From positions 11,441,533 to 11,505,532 of the forward strand of contig NC_085139.1 in NCBI RefSeq assembly GCF_024139115.2: 64,000 nt of DNA, written 5' to 3'. This stretch comes from Armigeres subalbatus. Its lineage: Eukaryota; Arthropoda; Insecta; Diptera; Culicidae. Positions within the stretch are counted from its first letter, which is position 1. The number at the start of each line of letters is the position of its first letter. Shown here piece by piece: positions 21,001-32,282 of this stretch. Below the pieces are notes generated by a model, which was not told where the DNA came from, did not search any database, and saw nothing but the letters and a program-made list of their open reading frames with translations. The position numbers were made by a program, and so were the translations under genes.

Positions 21001-24000
21001 GCTTCCGGGCCTCTTGAAAGGAGGCTTCCGGGCCTCTTGAAAGGAGGCTTCCGGGCCTCTTGAAAGGAGGCTTCCGGGCCTCTTGAAAGGAGGCTTCCGG
21101 GTCTCTTGAAAGAAGGCTTCCGGGCCTCTTGAAAGGAGGCTTCCGGGCCTCTTGAAAGGAGGCTTCCGGGCCTCTTGAAAGGAGGCTTCCGGGCCTCTTG
21201 AAAGGAGGCTTCCGGGCCGCTTGAAAGATGGCTTCCGGGCCGCTTGAAAGGAGGCTTCCGGGCCTCTTGAAAGGAGGCTTCCGGGCCTCTTGAAAGGAGG
21301 CTTCCGGGCCTCTTGAAAGGAGGCTTCCCGGCCTCTTGAAAGGAGGCTTCCGGGCCTCTTGAAAGGAGACTTCCTGGCCTCTTGAAAGGCGGCTTCCGGG
21401 CCTCTTGAAAGGGGGCTCTGGGCCTCTTGAAAGGAGGCTCTGGCCTCTTGAAAGGAGGCTTCCGGGCCTCTTGAAAGGAGGCTTCCGGGCCTCTTGAAAG
21501 GAGGCTTCCGGGCCTCTTGAAAGGAGGCTTCCCGGCCTCTTGAAAGGAGGCTTCCGGGCCTCTTGAAAGTAGGCTTCCGGGCCTCTTGAAAGGAGGCTTC
21601 CGGGCCTCTTGAAAGGAGGCTTCCGGGCCTCTTGAAAGGAGGCTTCCGGCCTCTTGAAAGGAGGCTTCCGGGCCTCTTGAAAGGAGGCTTCCGGGCCTCT
21701 TGAAAAGAGGCTTCCGGGCCTCTTGAAAGGAGGCTTCCAGGCCTCTTGAAAGGAGGCTTCCGGGCCTCTTGAAAGGAGGCTTCCGGGCCTCTTGAAAGGA
21801 GATTTCCGGGCCTCTTGAAAGGAGGCTTCCGGGCCTCTTGAAAGGAGGCTTCCGGGCCTCTTGAAAGGAGGCTTCCGGGCCTCTTGAAAGGAGGCTTCCG
21901 GGCCTCTTGAAAGGAGGCTTCCGGGCCTCTTGAAAGGAGGCTTCCGGGCCTCTTGAAAGGAGGCTTCCGGGCCTCTTGAAAGGAGGCTTCCTGGCCTCTT
22001 GAAAGGAGGCTTCCTGGCCTCTTGAAAGGAGGCTTCCGGGCCTCCTGAAAGGAGGCTTCTGGTCCTCCTGCGAGGAGGCTTCCGGGCCTCTTGAAAGGAG
22101 GCTTCCGGGCCTCTTGAAAGGAGGCTTCCGGGCCTCTTGAAAGGAGGCTTCCGGGCCTCTTGAAAGGAGGCTTCCGGGCCTCTCGAAAGGAGTCTTCCGG
22201 GCCTCTTGAAAGGAGGCTTCCGGGCCTCTTGGAAGGAGGTATTCGTGCCTCTTGAAAGAAGGCTTCCGGGCCTCTTGAAAGGAGGCTTCCGGGCATTTGG
22301 AAGGAGCTTCTTGGCCTCTTGAAAGGAGGCTTCCAGACCTCTTGAAAGGAGGCTTCCAGGCCTCTTGAAAGGAGGCTTCCGGGCCTCTTGAAAGGAGGCT
22401 TCAGGGCCTCTTGGAAGCAGGCTTCCCGGCCTCTTGAAAGGAGGCTTCCGGGCCTCTTGAAAGGGGGCTTCTGGGCCTCTTGAAAGGAGGCTTCCGGGCC
22501 TCTTGAAAGGAGGCTTCCGGGCCTCTTGAAAGGAGGCTTCCGGGCCTCTTGAAAGGAGGCTTCGCGGCCTCTTGAAAGGAGGCTTCCGGGCCACTTGAAA
22601 GGCGCCTTTCGCGGCTCTTGAAAGGGGCATTCCGGGCCTCTTGAAAGGGGGATTCGGGGCTTTTCAAAGGAGGCTTCCGGGCCTCTTGAAAGGAGGCTTC
22701 CGGGCCTCTTGAAAGGGGGCTTCCCGGCCCCTGGAAAGGAGGCTTCCGGGCCTCTTGAAGGGAGGCTTCCGGCCCCCTAAAAGAAGGCTTCCGGGCCTCT
22801 TGAAAGGAGGCTTCCGGGCCTCTTGAAAGTAGGCTTCCGGGCCTCTTGAAAGGAGGCTTCCGTCTTGAAAGGAGGCTTCCGGGCCTTTTGAAAGAAGGCT
22901 TCCAGGCCTCTTGAAAGGAGGCTTCCGGGACTCTTGAAAGAAGGCTTCCGGGCCTCTTGAAAGCAGGCTTTCTGGCCTGTTTAAAGGAGGCTTCCGGACC
23001 TCTTGAAAGGATGTTTCCGGGCCTCTTGAAAGGAGGCTTCCGGGCCGCTTGAAAGATGGCTTCCGGGCCGCTTGAAAGGAGGCTTCCGGGTCTCTTGAAA
23101 GGAGGCTCTGGGCGTCTTGAAAGGAGGCTTCCGGGCCCCTTGAAAGGATTCTTTCGGGCCTCTTGAAAGGAGGCTTCCGGGCCTCTTGAAAGGAGGCTTC
23201 CGGGCCTCTTGAAAGGAGGCTTCCGGGCCTCTGGAAAGAAGGCTCCTGGGTTCTTGAAAGGAGGCTCCTGGCCTCTTGAAAGGAGGCTCCTGGCCTCTTA
23301 AAACGAGGCTCCCGGACTTCTTGGAAGGAGGCTTCCGGGCCTCTTGAAAGCAGGCTTCTGGGCCTCTTAAAAGGAGGCTTCCGGGCGTCTTAGAAGGTAG
23401 CTTCCAGGCCTCTTGAAAGGAGGCTTCCGGGCTTCTAGAAAGGAGGCTTCCGAGCCTCTTAAAAGCAGGCTTCCGGGCCTCTTAAAAGAAGGCTTCCGGG
23501 CCTCTTGAAAGGAGGCTTTCGGGCCTCTTGGAAGGAGGCTTCTGGATCGCTTGAAAGGAAGCTTCTGGGCCGCTTGAAAGGAGGCTTCCGGCCTCTTGAA
23601 AGGAGGCTTCCAAGCCTCTTGAAAGGAGGCTTCCGGGCCTCTTGAAAGGAGGCTTCCGGGCCTCTTGAAAGGAGGCTCCGGGCCTCTTGAAAGGAGGCTT
23701 CCGGGCCTCTTAAAGGAAGCTTCGGGCCTCTTGAAAGGAGAAGTCCGGACCTCTTGACTAGAAGACTTTCGGGCGTCTTGAAAGAAGGCTTCCCGGTCTT
23801 TTGAAAAGAAGCTTCCGGGCCTCTTGAAAGGAGGCTTCCGGGCCTCTTAAAGGAAGCTTCCGGACCTCTTGAAAGGAGGCTTCCGGGCCTCTTGAAAGGA
23901 GGCTTCCGGGCCTCTTGAAAGGAGGCTTCCGGGCCTCTTGAAAGGAGGCTTCCGGCCTCTTGAAAGGAGGCTTCCGGGCCTCTTGAAAGGAGGCTTCCGG

Positions 24001-24038
24001 GCCTCTTGAAAGGAGGCTACCGAGCATCTTGAAAGGAG
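21001..24038 (+). repeat. 23-bp satellite, block 2 (about 130 units)
   Basis: Regular tandem 23-bp units (for example 21012-21034). There are scattered unit variants: GGGGGC near 21410, shortened units such as 21640-21655, and GCTTGAAAGATGG near 21225 and again near 23045. Units become more divergent after about 22960. Since 23 is not divisible by 3, three units give a 23-residue period beginning KPPFKRPGSLLSRG on the minus strand; apparent frames of 434 and 560 residues follow from this and are not called as genes. Confidence 0.95.
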
Positions 24039-24688
24039 CCCAAGCAACACATCTTGTTTCTCAGTTAGTAACAACAACTGCGGTGTGACTTACTAAAGGT
24101 CTGACTTATGCACAACGCGTCGTATTTGGAACTCCTTTGTGACACAAAAAGCGCAAGAGGTGGAGCTTATTTGCAACATCTTGCGGCTATAATGAAAATA
24201 AAAACACAAAACCCAACCGGGAATCGAACCATGGACCTTGAGATTTGCAACCTTCTACTATAACCATCACACCAACAATTCTATTTGGAGATTCTGCTAC
24301 AAGTGCACTACATAAACAACAAAGTCATTTGTAACTTTATTGTACCTTATACGGAACATGCAGGGGACTGTCAAACATAAAATACTGCTCAGCTGAGCTC
24401 AAAGTGTTTTGCAACATATCGGAAACATTGTCGTAACAGCAATGGACCGAAGTGTTATCAATTCTGCAACTTATCTGTTTTGTTTCTGATATGAAACACA
24501 TCGAATTTTAAACCACCCAAGAAGTCAGAGGGGTAGAATATTGCGACGCCACTTAAACGGAAATGAAACATTGTGATTTTCTGAAACTGGGACTTGGCTT
24601 TAATGTGACTCGATGTATTGCTAGTGTCTTCAATGCAATTTATTAGGAACAAACACCTATTTGAAAGATGTTGTGCGTGCTGCTTGGG
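24039..24688. mobile_element. CCCAAGCAACAC-type TIR element in the satellite
   Basis: It starts CCCAAGCAACACATC and ends GATGTTGTGCGTGCTGCTTGGG, imperfect TIRs. It interrupts a satellite unit cleanly: GAAAGGAG on the left, AGGCTTCC on the right, so at most a 2-bp (AG) duplication. About 650 bp with no transposase. A tRNA-like segment lies inside on the minus strand. Fragments with similar ends occur at 1005, 39255, 48247 and 51680. Confidence 0.65.
24211..24276 (-). ncRNA. tRNA-like sequence (SINE head or tRNA pseudogene)
   Basis: The minus strand shows GATGGTTATAGTAG (A-box-like), then a B box GGTTCGATTCCCGG with flanks CCAACCGGG and GGTTGGG. No complete cloverleaf with a paired acceptor stem can be drawn with confidence, so I call it tRNA-derived and not a functional tRNA. 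Confidence 0.45.
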
Positions 24689-25910
24689 AGGCTTCCGGGC
24701 CTCTTGAAAGGAGGCTTCCGGGCCTCTTGAAAGGAGGCTTCCGGGCCTCTTGAAAGGAGGCTTCCGGGCCTCTTGAAAGAAGGCTTCCGGGCCTCTTGAA
24801 AGGAGGCTTCCGGGCCTCTTGGAAGGAGGCTTCCGGGCCTCTTGAAAGGAGGCTTCCGGGCCTCTTGAAAGGAGGCTTCCGGGTCTCTTGAAAGGAGGCT
24901 TCCGGGCCTCTTGAAAGGAGGCTTCCGGGCCTCTTGAAAAGGAGGTTTTCGGGCCTCTTGAAAGGAGGCTTCCGGGCCTTTTGGAAAGAGGCTTCCGGGT
25001 TTTCGGGCGTCTTGAAAGGAGGCTTCCGGGCCTCTTGAAAGGAGGCTTCCGGGCCTCTTGAAAGGAGGCTTACAGGCCTCTTGAAAGGAGGCTTCCGGGC
25101 CTCTTGAAAGGAGGCTTCCGGGCCTCTTGAAAGGAGGCTTCCGGGCCTCTTGAAAGGAGGCTTCCGGGCCTCTTGAAAGGAGGCTTCCGGGCCTCTTGAA
25201 AGGAGGCTTCCGGGCCTCTTGAAAGGAGGCTTCCGGGCCTCTTGAAAGGAGGCTTCCGGCCCTCTTGAAAGGAGGCTTCTGGGCCTCTTGAAAGGAGGCT
25301 TCCGGGCCTCTTGAAAGGAGGCTTCCGGGCCTCTTGAAAGGAGGCTTCCGGGCCTCTTGAAAGGAGGCTTCCGGGCCTCTTGAAAGGAGGCTTCCGGGCC
25401 TCTTGAAAGGAGGCTTCCAGGGCCTCTTGAAAGGAGGCTTCGGGCCTCTTGAAAGGAGGCTTCCGGGCCTCTTGAAAGGAGGCTTCCGGGCCTCTTGAAA
25501 GGAGGCTTCCGGGCCTCTTGAAAGGAGTCTTCGGGCCTCTTGTAAGAAAGCTTCCGGGCCCCTTGAAAGGAGGCTTCTGGGCCCCTTGAAAGGAGGCTTC
25601 CGGGCCCTTGAAAGGAGGCTTCCGGGCCTCTTGAAAGGAGGCTTCCGGGCCTCTTGAAAGGAGGCTTCCGGGCCTCTTGAAAGGAGGCTTCCGGGCCTCT
25701 TGAAAGGAGGCTTCCGGGCCTCTTGAAAGGAGGCTTCGGGCCGCCTGAAAGGAGGCTTCCGGGCGCCTTGAAAGGAGGCTTCTGGGCCTCTTGAAAGGAG
25801 GCTTCCGGGCCTCTTGAAAGGAGGCTTCCGAGCCTCTTGAAAGGAGGCTTCCGAGCCTCTTGAAAGTAAGCTTCCGAGCCTTTTAAAGAGAAGCTCCCGA
25901 GCCTGAGCTT
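24689..25910 (+). repeat. 23-bp satellite, block 3 (about 53 units)
   Basis: Same unit and orientation as blocks 1 and 2, the most regular part being 24690-25500. Single-base insertions or losses (for example near 24945, 25420 and 25610) move the shadow frames. Confidence 0.95.
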
Positions 25911-26290
25911 CTTGAAAGGTGGTGTCCGTGATTCTTGCATTGTGGTTTCCAGGCGTCTTGAAAGACGTTAATAGACGTTGAGACATTAAAAGAGAGACTT
26001 CTGAGCATCTTGAAAATACGCATTTGAGCCTCTCATAAGAAGTATTCCGAGAATCTTAAATGAAAGCTTAAGAACCTCTTGAAAAAAGCCTTCCGAGCCT
26101 TTTGAAATGGAGCTTTCCGAGTTTTTTAAAAGGAGCCTTCTGAGCCTCTTGAAAGGAAGTTTCCAACCCTCTCGAAAGAAGTTCTCCGATTCTCTTGAAA
26201 GGAATCCTCCTTGAAAGAATGTTTCCGAGCCTCTTGAAAGAAGGTTTCTGAGCTGCTTGGAGGGCTTCCTAGAAGCGTAGGATGCTTCAT
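25911..26290 (+). repeat. Degenerate edge of the 23-bp satellite
   Basis: Units are still visible by the CTTGAAAG and GAGCCT words every 23 bp or so, but heavily mutated, as expected for an array edge that no longer exchanges with the core. Confidence 0.8.
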
Positions 26291-26650
26291 ATTCTCTTGC
26301 GACGAAGCAACTGAGCTTTTCAATTAAACAAAATTGTATGCCTCTCAAATTCTCCCGGCTTCCTTAGCTTCAGACTCAAGATTATAGTTACAAAGCACAT
26401 TCTTAACAAATTATTCATCATTTTGTTTCGAATAAGTAGATTGCACTAAATATTTTTAAAATTTGTTTATTAGACGTTTGTCCTTTTGAGTTTTTGACAC
26501 ACTGTGCTGGTTGTGGAGGACACGATGCAATAGGCTTTGATTTACTGATCGCTATAATAAAGTTTCACGGTTATCAAAACTTTATCTTAACTTTATCTTA
26601 ATTATTAACTTTATCAGTAAGTTTTGATTGGAATTGCAATTTATCCGCCA
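26291..26650. other. Unassigned, with a small TTAACTTTATC direct repeat
   Basis: AT-rich. AACTTTATCTTAACTTTATC (26578 onward) and AACTTTATC near 26606 form a short local repeat. No gene is seen. Confidence 0.35.
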
Positions 26651-26654
26651 TTAC

Positions 26655-27000
26655 GCATAGTAGTTCGAGTACCCCTTAGGAGTAATAAGCATTTGCTCGG
26701 AATAAGGGAATGGTGAATGTGATCTTTTCTTTGAAAGTAGGCGCTCGCCTGGATTAAGGTAATGGCAATTAAGGCAATGGTGATGTGCCTTCTTTAAAAG
26801 TAATAGCTTGCCCAGAATAAGGCGATGGTGGATGTGAATCGTCCTTTGGAAGTCGGCGTTTGCCCGGATTGACCCATTGGTGGATTTGATCCCTTCTTCA
26901 AAACAAGGTGTTTGTCCGACATCAAGCAACGGGAATTGGGATGTTGCCGTTTGTCTGGAATAAATGAATGATGAATGTGATCCCTTCCTCGGAAGTAGTT
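26655..27000 (+). repeat. Degenerate minisatellite with GCCCGGAATAAGG words
   Basis: Units of about 55-65 bp carry GCCCGGAATAAGGCAATGG and GTGATCCCTTCTTTGAAAGT in order, five or six times with strong divergence. It resembles the array at 60760-61880. Confidence 0.7.
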
Positions 27001-27961
27001 CTTCCGTTTAGTTTATCCGTCCTTTGGAAAAATGTCTTCCAGTTCCAAATACAGGTTTTGGTAGGTTCTTATGCAGAATTGTTGGAAAATTCAACAGTCG
27101 CTGGTTGGGTGCACCAATTCGAAAGTTTAGCCACAGCACCATACTGGTGGAACGGCCCTGCTACCCATGTCTAGGCTTGCTTCCTAGATATTTATTGTCA
27201 CCCGACACAAAAGCGACAATTTATTGGTGCGATGCGGTGGGAGCCATTATCGCATTGATAGTAGAGACCTTTCTTGATGACCAACAACGGTTGGCGATAC
27301 CATCGAAATGGGGGCAATCTATTTTGTCGGAAGGTACCTTCAATTTGTTGTGATATTTTTGATCGGCTGCTTTCAAGGTCATGGCTTCACCTTGTCCCGC
27401 GCTGTAGTGGGTCGCAAATTATGCTGAATTCTTCCACATTGTGATGCAGCTGACACTAATGGCGCTCGTCATCATTGCACCGAAAGTTGTTCTGTCGCAT
27501 AGTCCCGTGATTATGCCGAAGGTGCCCGGGTCGGACGCCATAACAAGGGATCGAATAGAGTGCAAACAACTCTTTCATGAGAGCACAGAACCGGCAGCAA
27601 CAGTTATCCTCGACTCGTCCTTCATTGTTGTGCTGTGCTGCTGCGACAAGTACTAACGACTGCCGAACGATTCACGTCGATTTGCATGAAACACGGTTCC
27701 GGGTCGGCGATGGGATCAGAAATATCCTGGTGGGAATAAAGTAGCGAAAGCTGACAAAGCTGGCGGAAAATATCGCCTCCCGTGTGGTGGACGTGCCATC
27801 ACACATACGATGACATGTGCACTAACCGTAGGCGTTGGGGAAATCTAAATAATGCCATGTTTACAGATCATGCTCATTGACACCCCCCACGGGTGGATGA
27901 AGTGATGCAGTGGTGGTATTTGCGCTTCAATGTGGATTCAACGATAGTCGATAGAAGCCCG
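27001..27961. other. No gene recognised; possible 5' flank of the 28-kb exon
   Basis: Moderately GC-rich, repeat-poor sequence with short frames only. Its relative lack of repeats next to the candidate exon is consistent with host promoter DNA, but I see no decisive motif before 27962. Confidence 0.35.
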
Positions 27962-28022
27962 TTTAAAAGCTAAAAATTGTAGTGCGATCAGGAAGCAGAC
28001 GCCAAACGGCGACACGGACGAG
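27962..28022 (+). promoter_or_regulatory. Candidate core promoter (TATA-like, Inr, DPE-like)
   Basis: A TTTAAAAG box (27962-27969) lies 28 bp before a TCA initiator-like site whose A is at 27990. GGACG at 28016 lies near +27, one base off the usual DPE position (+28). This spacing fits an arthropod core promoter and would give a 5' UTR of about 40 bases before the ATG at 28032. Confidence 0.4.
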
Positions 28023-28031
28023 CGAGTAATA

Positions 28032-28260
28032 ATGAGACAAAGTCATCAATTAGTGAAAGTGACAAATTTCGTGCTCTATCTGGTGCTGGTCCTTCCGGGA
28101 GGGGCACTTGTGGGGTGGAGCAGCTCGAGTGGAAATACGGTCCGGGCCGAAGCGAGTGAAAGTCTTTCGTCCGGAAAGGGAGCGGAGTTTTTGCCACCGG
28201 GTGGCAACTCGGTGTCAGCAGGCGGAGCCGGAGGAAATTATGGAAAGGGCCATTATCGAG
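28032..28260 (+). CDS. Candidate first coding exon of a host secreted or membrane protein
   Basis: The ATG has A at -3 (GTAATAATGA). The peptide begins MRQSHQLVKVTNFVLYLVLV and continues LPGGALVGWSSSS: a short basic n-region then a hydrophobic stretch, like a signal peptide, followed by a Ser/Gly-rich low-complexity part (GGNSVSAGGAGGNYGKG). The frame meets a strong splice donor GAG|GTGAGT at 28261, leaving one base of the next codon (phase 1), and stops 9 bases later if unspliced. I do not recognise the protein, and the rest of the gene is not visible downstream; Aedes introns are often longer than this window. The codon pattern is GC-richer than the surrounding repeats. A chance ORF remains possible. 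Confidence 0.5.
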
Positions 28261-29960
28261 GTGAGTAGGTTTGATTTATTATTCCAGTTAAGTTTAGGAA
28301 ATATGGCATCATATGCTGAAATGATCGATTATTGGGTGTACTATGTACATATAGACTCTGCTTACTTTGAGCTTTGAACCTCATGAGACCCATTTAAATT
28401 TACAAAAGAAAGAATTTAAAAGTACTACAAGGAGAAAAAGGAGTCTTTCCATAAAGCTTCCCTAAATACGATTTTATCAGATAAGTGAGAAAAAAGCCGC
28501 CACCAATATTTGCAGAGTTCAACAAGAATTTGCGTTCCGCATCAATTTTTCCCGTGCGAAATGAAATTGGGGGAATGTGGATATAATCGTTTGTTTGATG
28601 ACATAATCAGTTTGCATTAAAATACGTTTGATCAGCTTTCATTCATTGCACCGTATATCCACGAATGTAATCCAAAGCATTGTTCTCAGATTTACATGCT
28701 TTGCAAACATACCGGTGAGAGCTTTAATTGAGTCAAATTGTAATCAACTTGATTTCGGATTACGATACGCATTTTTTTCCATTGTCTATCAAATATGTCA
28801 TCATTTCATTATTTCAAAGCTGCAAAACCATCCAACAGCAGCATCCATTTATGTATGTGTGTTTCAGTGATGTTTTTTCTCCGTTGGTCTCCAACTAGGT
28901 TGATTGAGGTTTTATTTTTTCATCCGAATATCATATCAAAGACCGTTCATCTCAATTGTGATTCCCATTATCGTAATATTTCCTTTCTCAAAAAGATCCC
29001 CTCGGCTATCGACTCATGGCTGGACTCCCTTCTTTAGTCGGAAGAATTGAATTTTGTTTTTCCATAATTATTCTCCCATCAAATTCGTGCCGACAGAAAT
29101 CGAAATCATTCCATCGCATCGCCAGTGAAGGCACTTTTCTTCATCAAACCAGTCTCGTCATTTTTCCTGGCTTGGAGAAGCGGATCCGATAGCTTCCGGC
29201 TGCTACGGAAAGAATCGGACACCATGCGGAAGTCCTTCCATCATTCCTATTCCACTTTGACGTCGATTCTGGGGAAGATGATGGTCGTGATCTTGAATGA
29301 CAACACAAACAAAAAATTTCGTTGATTTTTCCTCACTTAATATTTGTTCCAAAGCTAAGAAGACATGATGACTTGATAAGCAAATGATAATAATTTTGCA
29401 GATAAATAATGTATTCTTATTTTTTGTACGGTGTACAGAAAAAAGAACACGGAAGAAAACCAATCCCGATTAAGAGAGCTCTGCTCGTTTGCCTCAGCTC
29501 CAATTTCTCAGTGCAGGCGGTGGTTCATCCCCGTCGTCGCTGGGGTCTCTAATCCTGCCAACAGAAGTGGAACTCGTTTGAACAGCCGAACTCAAAAGGA
29601 AAGAGTTTTCCAGATTACGTGTGCTTTCCCGTTTCTGTTCGTGCGCTATCCATCACCCAGATCCAGCCAGCTCGAACTTGTCTGGTTGAGTCGAAAGTTT
29701 TTCGATGCTCCAGAAGTATTAGCTAACTGGATTCCGTAGCAACTTCTAACAACTAAGTAGTGTCTAAGATATGAAGCATGCTGGGTCAGAAGGTCCCTAA
29801 TGGTTATTACGATGATGCGAAAATTTACCAAATAGGCAGCACTTGAGATGAGGGTACGTGGATTGCCTACTGATGGTGTTACCGAATGATAATGGTTGCA
29901 TGACATGAATAAGGACACGGAAAGCAACATTGGAGCATTGAACATAAAAGTGCATGAATG
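28261..29960 (+). other. Possible intron; nothing else recognised
   Basis: It starts with the splice donor and is AT-rich. One TTTCAG acceptor-like site near 28862-28867 is not followed by a convincing frame. No mobile element is recognised before 29961. Confidence 0.35.
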
Positions 29961-30142
29961 ATGCTACGTTTAGACAAGGCAAGTGAATTGAGCAAGTCGC
30001 TTGAATCGAACGCGAACTGAACGTGTAAACACCTTAATTCAATTCACTTGAACGAAAAGAAAGTTGAACATGTTCAACTTTTGGCAAGTCAATTGAATTC
30101 AACTGAGTTGTTCAATTCACTTGCCCTGTCAAAACGTAGCAT
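29961..30142. mobile_element. MITE with TIR ATGCTACGTTT
   Basis: The left end ATGCTACGTTTAGACAAGGC (29961-29980) and the right end ...GCCCTGTCAAAACGTAGCAT (30123-30142) are inverted copies over about 35 bp, extending through AAGTGAATTGA. The inside is filled with AATTCA/TTGAAC words. No coding capacity, and the TSD is unclear. Confidence 0.75.
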
Positions 30143-30177
30143 GAAGGATGAAGCGTGACGTTTTTTAAATTTAAATT

Positions 30178-30427
30178 TTTAATTTATTTTACAAATTTTA
30201 CAAATTTTGGAAATTTTACAAATTTTACAAATTTTACAAATTTTACAAATTTTACAAATTTTACAAATTTTACAAATTTTACAAATTTTACAAATTTTAC
30301 AAATTTTACAAATTTTACAAATTTTACAAATTTTACAAATTTTATAAATTTTACAAATTTTACAAATTTTACAAATTTTACAAATTTTACAAATTTTACA
30401 AATTTTCAAATTTTACAAATTTTACAA
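30178..30427 (+). repeat. 9-bp satellite TTTTACAAA, left block
   Basis: About 27 units. Since 9 is divisible by 3, each frame repeats a tripeptide (NFT on the plus strand, KIC on the minus strand), which explains the long open frames. No gene is inferred. Confidence 0.97.
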
Positions 30428-30490
30428 ATCGGAGACGAGCTAGCCTCGGGCTGAAAGTCTCTTTAATAAAGACACACAAAAAAAAAAGAA
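30427..30490 (+). repeat. LINE-tail-like segment inside the 9-bp satellite, copy 1
   Basis: Starts CGGAGACGAGC, contains GGGCTGAAAGTCTC and CTTTAATAAAGAC (an AATAAA signal), and ends in an A-run. GGAGAC can pair with GTCTC. It looks like the 3' end of a polyadenylated retroelement. A near-identical copy lies at 37137-37193. Confidence 0.7.
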
Positions 30491-30928
30491 TTTTACAAAT
30501 TTTAAAAATTTTAAAATTTTACAAAGAAGAAACAAATTTTACAAATTTTACAAATTTTGGAAACTTCATTCCGTGCCGATAGTTCGAACGAGCCAGACGT
30601 GTGTGCTGTGTCTCATCGCGGATTGTGTTCGGTAGTGAAAAGGCTATTGTGTGGTGCTCCTACCTACGGATCCAAGGCGATCGCTGTCGGCAAGTGAAGT
30701 AGCTGCTTCTGGCGACGCCAGTGAAGCAGGCTATTGTTACTGCTGCTACCTACAGCAGCAGGGGCAGATAAGTGGCAAAACTTTTTATTGTTCTCCCTTC
30801 TGTTTGATACAGAGTGGGACTGCTTAGAATTAATCAAATTAGTTTTTTTTTTAAGTTTTTTTTTTCTAATTTGCTATTAGTTTTAAGTTAGTATAAGCAA
30901 AATTATCCTTCCACCTTGCGGGGTGAGA

Positions 30929-31963
30929 ATGGAGGCGGAGACAGGAGAAGGCGTGCCTGCTAAAGATGGAGGGCGCACTCGATTGTACCATGCGGCTTCA
31001 CCTGGGCCTTGGGTTGTTTACTTTCGGCAGAAAGTAAAAGCCTAGATTTTCTCGGCATTAAACGAGATTTGACGCGTCGTTTTCCGAAGCTTGATTTTAG
31101 CCAGATCAACAGGAACAAACTACGCATCACCGCACCTACATACCAGGTGGCGAATGAAATTGCTGGCGACAGGGCGTACAATGTTGAATATATGGTTTAT
31201 GTCCCTCGCGGGAGGTCGAAATTGAAGGTGTGATAAACGCAGCGAGCCTGACTTGCAAGGATGTACTTGCGGGAAAAGGCCGCCCTAAAGAATGCAATGG
31301 AGTCTACCGTGGATATTCTGGACTGCAAGGAATTGCATTCAGCAGCCACGGTAGATGGAAAAAGGTATATTCCAAGTCAGGTTCGCTTCGGTGACGTTCG
31401 CCGGTTCGATGCTCCCAAAATATGTTGATATTGAAAACATGCTATTTCCGGTGCGTCTTTTTGTGCCAAGGGTATTTAATTGTACCAATTGCAAACAACT
31501 TGGTCACACTGCCGAGTTTTGTGACAACAAACCACGTTGTGGCAAATGTTCTGAAAGGCATCGGGAGGAGTCCTGCCAGCAACAGGCAACAAAATGTGCT
31601 TATTGTGGTTTGAATCCTCCCCATGGTTTGCAGGAATGCCCGGTGTACAAAAAGCGCACACAAAAAGTGAAGCGCTCGTTGGTACAGCGCTCCAAGCAGT
31701 CGTATGCGGAAATGGTTAAGTCGCAAGACACATCCGCCACAGCCACTGCATCGACTGCTATTTCAGCCACCGTTCGTGTAAGTGATTATTATGATTCCAT
31801 ATCCATTGATGAATTGGACTCTGACGCAGCCGATATGGATGATCCTGCGGAGGTACACGTGCCCGAAAAGAGGAAGCAACCGTCTTCCCCGGGATCGCGC
31901 CGCAAGAGAACAAAATCATCCATAAAAGCTTGGCAAAATCTGAAGGTAATGGGGTTTATTTAA
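30929..31963 (+). pseudogene. I-clade LINE ORF1 (gag-like, three zinc knuckles)
   Basis: It probably begins with the ATG at 30929 (MEAETGEGVPAKDGG). Frame changes occur near 31035-31050 and 31230-31350. Segments in order: PWVVYFRQKVK; LDFLGIKRDLTRRFPKLDFS with RNKLRITAPTYQVANEI; then an open 202-codon frame with VRLFVPRVFNCTNCKQLGHT. Knuckles are CTNCKQLGHTAEFC and CGKCSERHREESC, then CAYCG...H...C before PVYKKR. The C-terminus is Ser/Thr- and Lys/Arg-rich (KRKQPSSPGSRRKRTKSS), a likely nuclear or RNA-binding tail. The role in the family is to bind the LINE RNA. Confidence 0.8.
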
Positions 31964-32282
31964 AATCCCGAAGAAACCTGTCACTACCGCTTCTTTTGAT
32001 CCTAGTTGCAGTAAGACATTCCCGCCATTGCCAAAATCCGATGTTTCGAAGAAACATCCGGCTAGGAGAATCAACGAAAGAAAAAAGTAATTCGCACTTC
32101 TAGTAAAAGTATTCCGTCCAAGCGAGGATTGATCTCCTTTAAGGACCTTGTGGACCGTTTTTGAATTTATTCAATATTCCGAATTCATTGAGGCCTATCA
32201 TTGACCTTTTATACCAACAGTGGAAAGTTATCTGAAGCAATTGACTGTTTCATGGCCCTTCTTGCAGGAATTGTATCTTTCG

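Noticed and set aside
20948..22630. 560-residue open frame (minus) and a 434-residue frame overlapping it
   Set aside because: Both translate the 23-bp satellite in different phases; the period and the lack of stops follow from the unit itself.
24643..25986. 447- and 427-residue open frames on the minus strand
   Set aside because: Same satellite artefact in block 3.
20165..26290. CRISPR-like array
   Set aside because: Units are contiguous without unique spacers, and the DNA is eukaryotic.
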